From assembly GCA_037576195.1 (NCBI GenBank), contig CM075101.1:31496001-31560000 (forward strand): 64,000 bases of DNA. Direction: 5' to 3'. Shown one piece after another: positions 46,860 through 58,073 of the stretch. Every line of letters begins with the position of its first letter. The stretch's first letter is position 1. Both the position numbers and the translations under genes were made by a program. The DNA comes from Phytoseiulus persimilis. Its lineage: Eukaryota > Arthropoda > Arachnida > Mesostigmata > Phytoseiidae. The notes under the pieces are model-generated. The model was not told where the DNA came from and ran no database searches. It saw only the letters and a program-made list of their open reading frames with translations.

Positions 46860-48555
46860 GTATGTCGGGAAACCGCTCGCCATCCGGTTCGGCGCTTCTT
46901 CGCCCTCTCCTTTCCGCTGGTCCGAGGCCATTGCAGGAAAGTGGCCGACTCCACATGTACGACGAGGAGGACCGTAGGCTAGGCGAGAGCCTGAAAGAAA
47001 CACTGCTTCGACTCGAGTTGGATGGGGCGAGCACTGAAAACTCAAGTTTTCGTTGCCCGGAGGCTTCTTCGCGGCTCCGAACACTCGTTTAGGCTGAAGA
47101 GATCTGCAAAGCAAAATAGGCCTTTCGCCGTGAGGTGTTCGTCGGAACACTTGTGGTGAGCGCTACTTTATGAAGTCGAGACGGCACAGAATCCACCCGA
47201 GCAACGGACGGCGATGCACGGACGTCTTCATTCGCTTCTCCGGCGAAGCCAAAGTTGAACGCGTGATGGATTTACGCGCAGCGGATCATGATGTGAACCG
47301 GCATTGCGATTCCACGCCGAAGCAAGAAGGTTGAAATACATCGGCAGACAGTGAGTACACGGGCGTGAACGTGCGTTCCCGTGTCGACTCTCACACGAGG
47401 GACAGAGTGAGAAGAACAGACCTGCTCGCCCAGGCTGGTTGACTTTTCGCTGCACGAATCCGTCCTGTAGCCGTTGTTGTCTTCTTCGGCGTCCCAGCAG
47501 CCGACCTCGTACGCACGCACGCACGGTCCGATAGACAAACGACCACAACACCGAGCGCCTCAGCAACAACGGGAACGAAGGAGAAGCAGGGAGAGGAAAA
47601 GCCGGCAAATAAATTAAGTCGTCATCTAGAATTATTGCGCCACCCGCCAGTACTTCTTTCTGTACAAAGCTCTACATGGGGTCGCGTTGCTGTAGCCCCG
47701 CTATACGTCATCCAGAACAGCACCACAGTGAAACACGCTCTGAAGACATTCTGCTTTTCAAATCAGCTCGCTGAAGACCGAGCCAACCTTCCGTTCGTCG
47801 GTCTGTTCGTCGGCTAGCCCGCTGTTGAGGATCTTCTGCCTCCTCTGAGCGCCTGGTTCTTCTTCGCGTTTCGCACGCGGTTTTCTTCTGTTCGATGGCA
47901 GCCGTGCGGGTCGGTCGGCTCTACAGATAGCAGGTTCTGAAAGTTTAGAAAAATCGCTCTGCTGTTCAATGAGCGTCGATCTTCCCTGTTGTTCGTCCTC
48001 GGTCTTCGACGTAGTCGATGATGATCTACGTGTTGCTGTGGATGCGGGGCGACCCGTAGCCCGCAAAGATCTGAACATTCGACCCCCGGTCTGGTGTATT
48101 TTGCCGAGTTGATGGCACCAAGTTTTCCTCCCAGACCGCACTTTTTCCCCGTCAGTGGCACTGCGGACGGAAGCGAGTGTCCGGGGGTCCGAGACGTAAT
48201 TCCAGCCAGACGACATGCCCCAAATATCCAGCCGGTTTCAGCTCGGACGGAGCACAAGGAATGTGACGATGTGGGAACAGAAGCTTTGTGTCAGACTGAC
48301 TAAGCTTGCTAGGAACAGCCTGAGTTTCTGCACCGTCGCCGTGGACTTTGGTATTCTCTCAGTGTTGGTTCGGAGCCAGATTAAGTTCGCGGGCCGAACA
48401 TCCATTCGGAGCGCCGTAAAAGCGGAATAAAGATAGCAAATCCTACTGAGGGAGCTCGCCTGGTCGGCTTGGTTAGTTCGATCGTTGGGTTGGTCGCTTG
48501 GCCCGCCGTGGAACGCGCGACAGACGGCGGAGCTTTGGATTGGATTTTATTGATA
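46860..48555. other. Stretch without supportable gene
   Basis: A GTGAGT hexamer at 47351 follows short open frames with nearby stops. Nothing else stands out. Confidence 0.4.
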
Positions 48556-48822
48556 TTAGTTTGAAAACGGTATAAAGTCTCCGTGGCCGCGGCCGTTCTT
48601 GGCGTGCTTGCTTTCGTTCTTGTAGCTGGCGTCGTCGTCGTCGCCGCCGACGGCTCTTCCTCTCTCAACCACCGCTTGTGGAGTACTCACAAGCTTCAGT
48701 TTCTTTCGAAAACTGGGCTCGAGCATCTCTATCTCAGCCGGATGGATCTTTGCCGAAAGACGCCCGTAAAGATAGCACTTAATGGAGAGGAAAGTGAGGC
48801 GGCGGCGGCGGCGGGAGAGCAC
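48556..48822 (-). CDS. Hypothetical protein with strong codon periodicity
   Basis: The minus-strand frame has marked purine-N-pyrimidine periodicity and about 85-90 percent G/C at third positions over its last 30 codons (48556-48660), which encode an Asp run then ASYKNESKHAKNGRGHGDF. The first internal ATG in good context gives a 57-residue product beginning MLEPSFRKK. The frame is open upstream from about 48822 through an Arg run made by the triplet repeat at 48799-48814. The same bases read on the plus strand encode a hydrophobic, signal-peptide-like stretch (VLGVLAFVLVAGVVVV) without an ATG. RNY periodicity is strand-symmetric, so the strand is uncertain. Confidence 0.22.
   Translation of the reverse strand: MLSRRRRRLTFLSIKCYLYGRLSAKIHPAEIEMLEPSFRKKLKLVSTPQAVVERGRAVGGDDDDASYKNESKHAKNGRGHGDFIPFSN
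48799..48814. repeat. (GGC)n triplet repeat
   Basis: About five GGC units; gives Ala or Arg runs in overlapping frames. Confidence 0.8.
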
Positions 48823-51800
48823 GAGAGAATAGCTGGGGAAAGCAGGGCGTCGTACACGGCACGGGACGATCCTCGTGCCTCGATCATGTAAGGCATCGAG
48901 GGCCGTGAGAACTCTGCGAGCGATTCCTACTATCCGGGAGGGATGGAAAGAGTTTTGAACACAGTATACGGAGTCCTACTCTGATCCGACGATTCCAGCA
49001 GCGATTCCATGGCGCTACGAGGAGCTGCCTGTGCGCGCATCGTTGAAATTCGATTGTCGCCGATCGCTATGTGGGCATTATTGCCAAACTCCAACAAAGC
49101 GACGAACAGAGCCACCGATAGATCGTGGCGTTGGTTCAGCAACGACCGATAGATGAGGTGGACCGAATGAATAACGAGAGGTCTTCTGATTTTTCTTTTT
49201 CGCCAACTTCATTTTTCTCCCGGACAGAACAGCAAGCGTAAAGACGGTTTGTGTTTTTGGTCAACCGCAGTGTGTGGGCGACATCAGAAGAACTGATCAG
49301 GCCTGTCTCGAAGTCGCTTGAGATGTTAATCTCTCGCTGCTTCTGGCCCACTAGTGAATCTGAATCATATATCATTTTTTCTCCGAGAGAAAGAAAGCGA
49401 GCAACGAGAATCATGAGAAAACAACACAAAGCCTGCCAACTTCGTCGGTCGCTGCAGCAACTGGGGAGCACAAGCAGCAAGGGGAAATAACGCTGCGGAT
49501 TGTTCTCGTGAGGTCCAAACTCTACTCGGAGTCCCGATCCGGCGTTCGTGGAACCGTCAGTTGTGATCATCGGAGTGAATCCGTGGGGAGCTCATCGACT
49601 ATCCTTGTTCTCAGGCTCTCCTCCTGGGCTGATCGTACTGGTAGAGTCGGGATGGCAGAGGAGGGAACTCACCCGGGCCCCAAGGAGTTCCGCAGTTCCG
49701 GAAGCGCCCGAACAAATCCATCCCGACAAATCAGTTCCCTGCCTGCACCTCCGTTTCTGTTCGAACACTTGCGAGCGGACGCCCTCCGGGTGGGTTACGG
49801 CGCCAGAGGATACTTCAAAGTGAGCAATCGTACGATTGGGAGCTAATCTTCCAGTAAACCTCGGTGATTGATTCGCTGGACGCTTCTCGCAGTCCAAGGA
49901 TGAGATTTTCACAGCATCATATCGAGCCCCGTTGCCCGTTTCCCCTCGGTACGCAGGCAACGAGCACTTTCCAGGGAGCAGTCGACATCAGGTCGGACGG
50001 ATGATGTGAATGAAGTTTTCGAAGCATCAAGCTCCTCGTTCCCGGATCAGTCATCAGCGAGGTATACGTCCACGGTTTGGTGTACGACGTTAAGAGCTTC
50101 TACTTTTACTAACCCAGATCCGTCTTCGCGCTTTCGGCGAATCTGCAGAGATAAAATCGGCTGATCGGCGGCGCATGGGCAACAGTGATCTTTTCACTCG
50201 ATCGCTTGGGCACTAATTATTCCCCTTCGCCTATCCTGTAATTCGATCGACACGGTGATGACTGTGTTGAGTGATCCCTTCAGGTCGACCGCGCGGACCG
50301 CCCGTTCTTCAGCTGGGTGCGAGCCGAAAATCTACGTGGCCCGTTTCGAGGGCCCGTCCCGGAAAATAACACATCGGATCGGTCGCATGAGACTACATTC
50401 TTGAGAATCCAGACGGAGAAACTCAGTGTCAAGAATCGCTCCTGGTCGTGCAGCGAGCGAGAGACAAGCGAGAAAGAAAACACGTTCACACCTATGCGCA
50501 CATGTCGTAAACGATGAGTTTAGAACAGAAAAAAAAACATCAACAGTTCGGTGATAGATGAAGATCGTCTTTGCCGCCGCCTCCAGCTGTTCGTCCCGTC
50601 GTCTGCTTGTCGGTTTCGGAGGCAGGCGGGCTGGAACCGAAACCGGGAGTGTCCGAAACCCACGATATCGAACCAGGCTTCCCTGGTTCAGGTCTTGGTG
50701 TCAGTGCCGCGCTGCGCCGCCGCTGCCTCCGGACGACGAGCCGCTTGCAGTGAGCGGGGGGAGCACATGTGTTATTTCGTCGATCAAGCGTGTTTCCCAT
50801 ACCGGAGAGCGCGAACATCCGATATCCCCTCGAGCCCTGAAGAGAGAGCGAACGAGAGATGGATGGAGCGAGCAGCATACACTCCATCGTTTGAGGTGAC
50901 ATGGCGGATCCATCTTTTCATGGACTGGCCCTGTCATTGATGAGGTCCCGCATTCGTGGATCGTTTTATCAGAATCGAATCACTCAACTCTGGCGCAGAT
51001 GTCCAGAGAACGTAACAACATCGTGCATCGCGAGAGCCGAGCACGCAACCACGCGTTCCGGTCAAGTATGGGGTCACTTCGCAGGAACGGCAGCTCGTGT
51101 CGGATCGGAGACTTCATGTTGGGTGTTTGTAGACATTTCCGAGTTTGTATGGATGTTTGTTCGGTCGTTGATTCGCCTCTGTCTTTTGGGCAAGACACGA
51201 CGACCCACCTCACTCAGATTATCCAACGGATCGGCAAAATTTCCAACGCTGCGGCGGATTTCTGCGCAGACCCCCGCAGCGAGGAGTTGTTCGAAGAGAT
51301 CTTCGGAGACATAAATTTGTTGAACGGGCAGGCAGGCAGGCAAGCAAGCAGCAACCCAGTCGGGAGGGAGCTCGAGCAAAATGAGAAAAACCAAGCGATT
51401 CGATAGACGACCGACCGACTCAAGCGATAAATCTCATCTTAAACAAGATATCACCGTGAGCAAGCGAGCTGCCCGCTTGTTCGCTCGCTCGCTGGTGAAT
51501 GTATGCGTTTCTGAGAGAGTAGATCCATCCGAGTGGATGGATCTGTGTGGATAACTGCATCAAACAGGATGTCGCGCACAAACAACCGAGATCACCCGCT
51601 GGGCTCGAGGCGTCAGGACGGAATTGCCGAGAATGGATCGATCAGATGGATTATCATTGCTCCGACTTCACTGCTCACATGTTCGTTCGAGAGAAAACTG
51701 CGTCCGGATCTGTCGCGACCGCGGAATCTTGTTTGGAGGGAACCTGGAAAATTTTCGTCCTGTTAATCCAGACCTCGCGATTGAGGAGCTGCCCTCGCTT

Positions 51801-53724
51801 CTCGTCACAGCCGAGAGCGTTCCTCTGGAAACCGCGATAAGCAAATACGTTTCCTGCTCCACCACTCTGCTGGGATCATCACTGTTCTTCTCACGAGGGA
51901 AATCTCATTCCATCTTCGATAGTTCGAATTTCCGCGAGCGAAATTCCCTCGGGGTAGTGTTCCGTTCCGTGACTTTCTAATCGAAGGGTGTTTTCGAAAG
52001 CTCTGCAGCACTGAATTGGTGTTTCGCTGTGAACGGCGAAGGCTCATCAATAAAAGGATGGTAACAGCATGAAATTCGTCGGTGAGCAGCGGCTGCGGAA
52101 GAATGTTTCGACTTTTCAAATGTCACCCAATTAAGTGGTCACGTGAACGTATGTCAGAAGAGTTCACTCAGAACACACACTCTTCCTCTCATCAGAACAG
52201 GGTTCGAGCCATCGCCTCCGTATTTTTAGTCCTCGATTGTTCCGCCCGTGTGGGAATAGTCGTTTTCAACGCCGGAAGCCTACTTCGGCGATCCGCCTTC
52301 ACTGCATTCACGGCTGGGGCTGTCCATGTATCGATCACGTTATCTCAAACCCGAATGATTTTCCAGAGAGAACCTGGCGGATCGGCTCTCCTCTTCATTG
52401 AGGGATTCATCCAACCCCGAGTGGTCAGCCGCCACGCAGCCTCGGGAACAGTATTTGTGCTGACCAGTCCTGCAGCGAGAAACCACGGCCTCCTACAGGA
52501 CCTCGGAGGCGAACCCACGACGATAAGTACAGCACACGGCCATGAAGATCGATCAATGGACGCGGGCAGTGTTTGGTCCAACTCGGCGGGAATCGTCTCC
52601 CCCAGTGGAAAATCACGATAATTGCGTCGAGATGTGTGAGCATGGTTCGAGGAGCGTACGAAACTCCACCTCCGTGCCGATCCGAACCGTTCCCCTAGAA
52701 TCCTCCGAATTTCTTCGCCGAACGCTCCCAGAAGCCCGTTCGTCACTTTGCTACCTCGTTCCCGAAAACACATCCAGGGCAGAGAGGATAAGTACCAGCT
52801 GTAAGGTATTCGTTGCCACCAGCTGTAGAACTTCGAAAATTAACACAGCTGGTACCCTGTGTATGACTGGCATTTGTACGCTCACCATGAGCTACCAGTT
52901 TTAGAACACTGTTCTTATCGTCTACATATGGAATCCTCTCCAGCCGAGAGACCGCAAAACAGTAAATTCAATGTCCGGCGCTCATCACGAATTATGGAAC
53001 ACCAAGTGATTCTTAACTGTTACTTTTCCCCTGTCATACTCCCACGCAACGAAACCATCTCGTTGGACCCCGGTAAGGCAACCATTCGCTTCTGGCCATG
53101 AGCGGACGTCCTTCCATCAGGCAGACATTTCGATTCGTTGCGGAAAGAACGTGATTGCGTTTGTTCGATAGTTCCTGCGAACTGGTACTTGTCCGTCCCT
53201 ATTTTTCCATAGAGGCGACCGCCAACGCGGCTTCTCTGGCAGTGCCGCTCTTCCTCCCGCGGCTACCGCGGCTTGTTAGGAGTACGGCGAATCCGTTTCG
53301 TGATCTGAACACATTCGTCAGCCTCAAGGAGAAGCAGAGGCTCGCTGAGCTGTTCTCTGAAGAGGATAATTTCAGACGAAAGAAAATTCTCTTTACACAA
53401 TCGTTCGCCTCTCACTCCCCGATTCCTCGACTTTCGGTCGCTCAGAGGTATTGACCACGTTACATCGGTTGCACACATTCGAACAAAAGAGAATAACTGA
53501 GCAACCGGCCTTCGATCCCCTCGAGGACAAAAGGCAGGATAATCGATTCTGATAACTTCAAGGGATGCGCGATTATTCGACGAGACCGCACTCCTATCTC
53601 GAGCCGGCGTGCAGTTCATCTGGCTGCTCTTCCAGACACGGGTGGACTTCTCGCGTCAGCGGTGAGCTGGCACTGTGAACTTCCGTCGAAAACAGCCTCC
53701 GAAGGAAATCCCAGAGTCCCTCTC
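48823..53724. other. Stretch without clear gene
   Basis: A 179-codon plus frame (52082-52621) and a 142-codon minus frame (52345-52773) overlap and neither shows a domain. A segment at 53280-53447 is open between an acceptor-like CTTGTTAG and GAG|GTATTG and encodes a helix-prone peptide with LKEKQRLAELFSEEDNF. The acceptor is poor, so it is noted here and not called. GGCA and TCGC tetranucleotide repeats lie at 51327-51351 and 51480-51494. Confidence 0.4.
51327..51351. repeat. (GGCA)n/(AGCA)n tetranucleotide repeat
   Basis: Three to four GGCA units followed by AGCA units. Confidence 0.8.
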
Positions 53725-53730
53725 TATAAA
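53725..53730 (+). promoter_or_regulatory. TATA box-like TATAAA
   Basis: TATAAATAC begins at 53725. A weak initiator-like TCAAG (A at 53758) is 33 bases downstream, and a well-placed ATG follows at 53774. This would leave an unusually short leader of about 16 bases. The pairing with the frame at 53774 is inferred. Confidence 0.22.
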
Positions 53731-53773
53731 TACGCGAATCGATGGAGGGGCGGAGTCAAGGTTGGGCTAAACC

Positions 53774-54064
53774 ATGACGCAATCTCTCGGAAATCCATTC
53801 TTGGAATTGAAGCAAAACGAGCGCCCGGATAAATCCGGGTTCTCAAGTCGCGACATGGTCGAGTTCCTGAGTTTTGCTTCTTCCCCGTTCGATTGGTGTG
53901 ACATATCGACGCTTCCGACCGGATCTCGTCGCCGTTATCCATCGCGTGATCTGGATTGTATCTCACAGAAGTCTCTCGATTCCGATATAGCTCCAGTCGC
54001 CGTATCTATCGGCCAGTCTTCGGACGCACAGGGATGCAGGAAGGTGTTCATGCGCTGGAGGTGA
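53774..54064 (+). CDS. Hypothetical protein, 96 codons
   Basis: The start context AACC-ATG is excellent (A at -3), and a TATAAA box lies 49 bases upstream. The product begins MTQSLGNPFLELKQNERPDK, with balanced composition and no signal peptide, membrane segment or domain I recognise. The frame ends TGG AGG TGA; GAG|GTGAAA at 54060/54061 is also a plausible splice donor, so this may be the first coding exon of a longer gene. Promoter-like element, start context and open frame agree, which is more than most candidates here have. Each signal is individually weak. Confidence 0.22.
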   Translation: MTQSLGNPFLELKQNERPDKSGFSSRDMVEFLSFASSPFDWCDISTLPTGSRRRYPSRDLDCISQKSLDSDIAPVAVSIGQSSDAQGCRKVFMRWR

Positions 54065-54371
54065 AATATTAACCGCTCCTTCGAGAAATTGAGAGAGGCC
54101 AATAATTTTGGAACCTGTCAATCGAGGTTTGCGAATATTTCCACGAAATCACTACGCCGCATGAATTTCTGGGTCTCTTTATTGCTTCTCAGCTTCAACG
54201 AAAATCCGCCCTGCTTAAACCATGACGAGTATGAGTTCGCAAGCTGACAAGCCGAACTCGATCAGTTGGGATCGGCCGTGGTCTTCCGGCGATTCACGCG
54301 AGGACGTTGATACTCTCATCGAGCCCGGATCGGGACAATTATGACAGTCCGAATATATTTCAAAGCAAGCA

Positions 54372-54447
54372 TCCGAGAATTCTCCGCCCCTCCCGGGAAT
54401 CGAACCCAGGACACGTCTCGCTCTCCATGTTCGCCCGACAGCGGCCA
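54372..54447 (-). repeat. tRNA-like element with intact B box
   Basis: On the minus strand a perfect B box GGTTCGATTCC (54396-54406) sits 41 bases downstream of a degenerate A box reading TGGCCGCTGTCGG (54435-54447), which is normal tRNA spacing. The T stem pairs (CTGGG with CCCGG). I cannot form a full acceptor stem or a convincing anticodon arm. It is best described as a tRNA-derived repeat or decayed pseudo-tRNA. It is not a copy of the element at 29773. Confidence 0.4.
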
Positions 54448-57400
54448 TGGTAGCCTGAACTTCGAGCTTTTCGCAAGGAAAAAAAATATGCGAGACGCGA
54501 ATCGGCAATGATGGTTGTTGGCGTGTTAGTTTTCTGAACTATCTCAAAACTGTTATCATTTGGGTCCACTCTTCTCCTTGGAATTCCCGGTGTTTCAGCG
54601 GTGGAGCGCTCGCGATGACGATTCTCCGCAGTTGCCTTGTGAGTTCAGAGACTTCGAGGGCACGTGCGACCTCACTTGAGCGGACCTTATGCAACAAAGG
54701 CTCTTGCTCTCACCGGACCGCTTGCGAGTGCAAAGATTGTTTGCCTTCGACTTGGAAAAGCTCAACCGGCGGAGGTCGTCGTCGCTCAAAACCACCGTCG
54801 AACTCGAGAAGCTCGAACTATATTTGGACGACGAATCCGTGGCGAGCCTGCTCAGCGGAGCGGGACACAGTTCGTGGAGGGAAGGATATCTATATCAATT
54901 TATTGTTTGAACTCGACTCGCGGCAGGCTCCGCGCACCGAGCAAGAGGATCATCGATGACTCAATTGAGTGAATGGGCGATCCTCCCCTGGATTTCGCTC
55001 GCTGACGATCACGTCTCCCGACCGGTGTCCCATGCGTCGTCGTCACGGTTGAGCGTCTGGTGCCGTAAGACCCTAGGGCCCCAGGGAGCGCTCGTGCTCT
55101 CCCAGGGCTACGGACTGACGGGACAAGTGTTCTCAGACAATCGTTGTGTAGTCGTCGCGTCGTGTCGATAGTGGGCCAAGGAGGTGAAATCCACCGAGTT
55201 CGTGTCGGGCGGCTATTTCGTGACATCGATCACCAATCAGTCTCCTGACATTTGTTCCCGATTCGTAAGCACCCGTGGACTTGAAACGGTGGCATGTGTG
55301 TGTACACGAGGAGTATGGGCTCGATCGTCGAGATATTTGACCAGGCGTCGGCAGACGACGCCCGTCACGGCGACTTTTACGACCGGATCGGTCAGTGGAA
55401 GTGTCGCCGCGACAAAGTTCAAGGCGCCACCTCGCTGTGGCTACAATTAAACAATTCGAAGCGGAGCGTGTGCGCACGCAACCAATAACCCGTATGCAAA
55501 CAACCAACAGCAAACAGCGGCTGAATCGGATTGAGAATCGCCGGCCTCAGGGCGGAACGGCTCGGAGCAGATGCTCGGTTGCTCGAAACGTACGTCTGGC
55601 GAAACAAAGGGGCGCGGTCAAGAAAAGCCTGAAACAGAATCGAAACGACTGTTCCCGCGACAGTGGCCGAGAGCAGAGCGTGCGATGTGTCCCCTTCGTC
55701 GGCATCGACGTCGGAGTTATCTCCGCGGATTGACCGGATCCTTCGACGGTCGTTCTCCCGTTTCTGTCGTGGAGTAGTTTCACCTCCTCGTCCGGCCGCG
55801 TTGGTTGGTCATCGAGCCGGTCGGCGGCGCGCTCGTTCGGACGGAGATAGCTCTATAGATATACACTGGGAGCCAGACAGAATTACGGATTGACAAATGA
55901 ACTAACTCCCTCTAGACACACAACTCTTCCCTCGCGGCGGAAGATACCGCGTGTGTGCGAAACGAAACCCTGCCAGCCATTGATAGCAGTGATGATACCA
56001 CTGGAGCTCACACAAGCCACCGAATGGGAGTGAATTAGTGCTGCACGGACCTTTCGTCCATGTGCCGCCGTCCATGAACCCCTCCAAGCCCGCGCGAGAT
56101 TGGGAGCTGCCGCGCCGGAGGGGAATGAGCGATTTCTCCAGAAACGGCTCGCTCACAATGAAATACGACTCGATGACAGGAACCACAGGTTGCTCTGTCG
56201 GGACAAAGGAAGCTCGAGCTCAGCTTCTCCGGTGACCCGGACCCCTGCTCCGCATCAGTATTCGTCACTCACACGTGCGGAACGGGATCTACTTTTCTCG
56301 CGACAGCGTCTCCACGAGAGCAGTCTTCCAGAGGTGGGTCGATCGACGCAGCAAAAGCACAGGGAGGGAGTTTGGATCTCACCGTGAACCATTAGAGCCG
56401 TGGCAAAGGACCCCCAGTTGGGGAAATTCCGGGAATCACGCGATTCCCGGGACTTGGGACACAAGCTTTCGGAGCAGAGACGGGGCAGGCGACAACGGGA
56501 ATTGGGCTCCTGAATCCCGGACAGCGCTTTAGTAACGTTCCCAAAACGTTCTTTCGGCGGCACTCGGTTCGCTCGAGTTTGTAAGCTGGTTGGCCGATGG
56601 CTTGCTCGGCCGTCCGGTTGAAAGGGCGCTCCCAAGAGGGCCGTCGTTGTTAGCGGTGGTGAACGGATCTTTTCGTGGTCGCGGCCCTGCTCTGGGTCTT
56701 GGTGGCGATAGTAGCTGCCGCGTCGTCCATCACATACTGTCTGCACATGTATGGGAAGAGCCCGCCAAAGAACGAAAGTCCGATCCTTTTAAAGCACATA
56801 TTTGTCTTCCGGTTCTCCTGAACGACGACGACGGCAGCGACGACGACAACCAGCTCGTGATCAATCTGAACCGTGAATGAGCACAAGGCATTCCCATGTG
56901 TGCCTCCTCCACCAGCAATGACATGCGACTCCCGAAATTCTTGTCCGGCTTTCCGGCCCGACCCTTCCGAGCATTTGTCACTCTCCCGAAGAATCATGCG
57001 AGTGTATTCCGAATGGGAACATGGATGAGAGAGATGAATCGTACGAGTTCACCTCTTCAACTGCGACTCAACGTCGAATCTCCTTGTTCCGGCAGCGCGG
57101 CGTAGGGAACACGCGATCTCTATCGTTCGCTTGAATGGTCGCCCGGCGGGGTCTGCAATCTCCAACAGGCGAAATACAACGATCTTCTGGCGGCTGAGGA
57201 CAAGGACACTTGTGTGTGATCACCGCCATCATCATGGCGGATCGACTCACAGACTAGTTCACTCTCTGACTGGATGACTGAGCAGATATCCCGGCTGCCT
57301 GCCGGCCGGCCGACTGGCTAGTCAGCCGGCCAGATGTAAACAACATGCAGAGGAAACGATGACAGCCGCTGTCATCAGGAAATCACTTCGTTTGTCCGTT

Positions 57401-57803
57401 GCTCCGTCTGTCTGTCTGCACGCTCTCTGTCGTTGGCTCTTCATGCTCAAAAGGGTTCTCTCTCCCTTTTCCTCCCGGTATTCCTCGTAGTTGTGTTCTG
57501 AGAACACAACGAGAATAGAATCATTCTTTTGTTAACGTCGTCGGATGATGGCATTCCGAACGATGTCTGGAACTATCTCGAACAGAACAACTAATATCTC
57601 CTAGAGTCTGCCAACAAAGAGGGATCCGAACGCAGAGAAAACCAGGGACACAAGAAAAATCAAGGCAGGCGTTTGTGCTTGTCATTGGCAAAGACAACAT
57701 TCCGACTTTCCGCCATTCAAGCACTGCTCTAGCCCTTGATTCAGGTCCACACTTTGTTCCCAGGAAGCCCATGGCCCCGTGCTCGTGTCTTTGGAGTCGA
57801 AAT
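54448..57803. other. Stretch without clear gene, with a hairpin cluster
   Basis: A 40-base segment at 54599-54638 lies between a good acceptor (GTGTTTCAG) and GTGAGT, but is too short to call. Overlapping frames at 54615-54972 look coding in more than one phase. Two adjacent small hairpins occur at 56411-56450. Nothing is recognised by homology. Confidence 0.4.
56411..56450. repeat. Two adjacent perfect small hairpins
   Basis: The first pairs CCCC with GGGG across a short AGTT spacer (within 56411-56423). The second has 9-bp arms CCGGGAATC (56429-56437) and GATTCCCGG (56442-56450) with a 4-base loop. Confidence 0.7.
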
Positions 57804-58073
57804 CTAGATCTTGTGAAGCTCCGATAGGATTCGAACCAAAGCAACTTCTCCCCGTCTGCGCCTCTCGGAAACCTGTGCGTTCAAGCAAAGGCGGACCGTA
57901 GGGGAAGCGAGGGGGCGATATGCCCCGGGCGTCACTCCTCCAGGGACGGCATCAGGATCCGTTCCGGATTTTTTCCGTGTCACTCTGCGTGGGTAAAGGT
58001 GGAAGAAACGGCATTTCTTAAAGTCGCAGTCTTCCGCCCCGGGGCGGCAGTTCTGCACATGCCTTCCAAGTCC
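57804..58073 (-). CDS. Possible exon with a CCCH zinc-finger-like motif
   Basis: The minus-strand frame is open for about 90 codons without an ATG and would be an exon. It contains the peptide CRPGAEDCDFKKCRFFH (bases 57999-58049), spacing C-x6-C-x4-C-x3-H. CCCH RNA-binding fingers are typically C-x7-9-C-x4-6-C-x3-H, and the ending CRF-x-H is typical of them; the first spacing is one residue short. Around the motif about 75 percent of third positions are G or C. An acceptor-like TGTGCAG precedes the Asn before the first Cys. After the motif comes a basic stretch, then a Pro/Gly-rich stretch, then an Arg run. If real, it would be part of an RNA-binding protein. A single short motif is weak evidence. 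Confidence 0.25.
   Translation of the reverse strand, partial: GLGRHVQNCRPGAEDCDFKKCRFFHLYPRRVTRKKSGTDPDAVPGGVTPGAYRPLASPTVRLCLNAQVSERRRRGEVALVRILSELHKI

Noticed and set aside
52082..52773. Two opposite frames of 179 and 142 codons with natural-looking products
   Set aside because: They shadow each other, neither has a domain or splice support, and ORFs of this length are expected a few times in 64 kb.
57781..57900. B-box-like GGTTCGAATCC on the minus strand near 57826-57836
   Set aside because: The only A-box-like sequence is about 20 bases away, too close for a tRNA, and no acceptor stem forms; it overlaps the CCCH-like frame.
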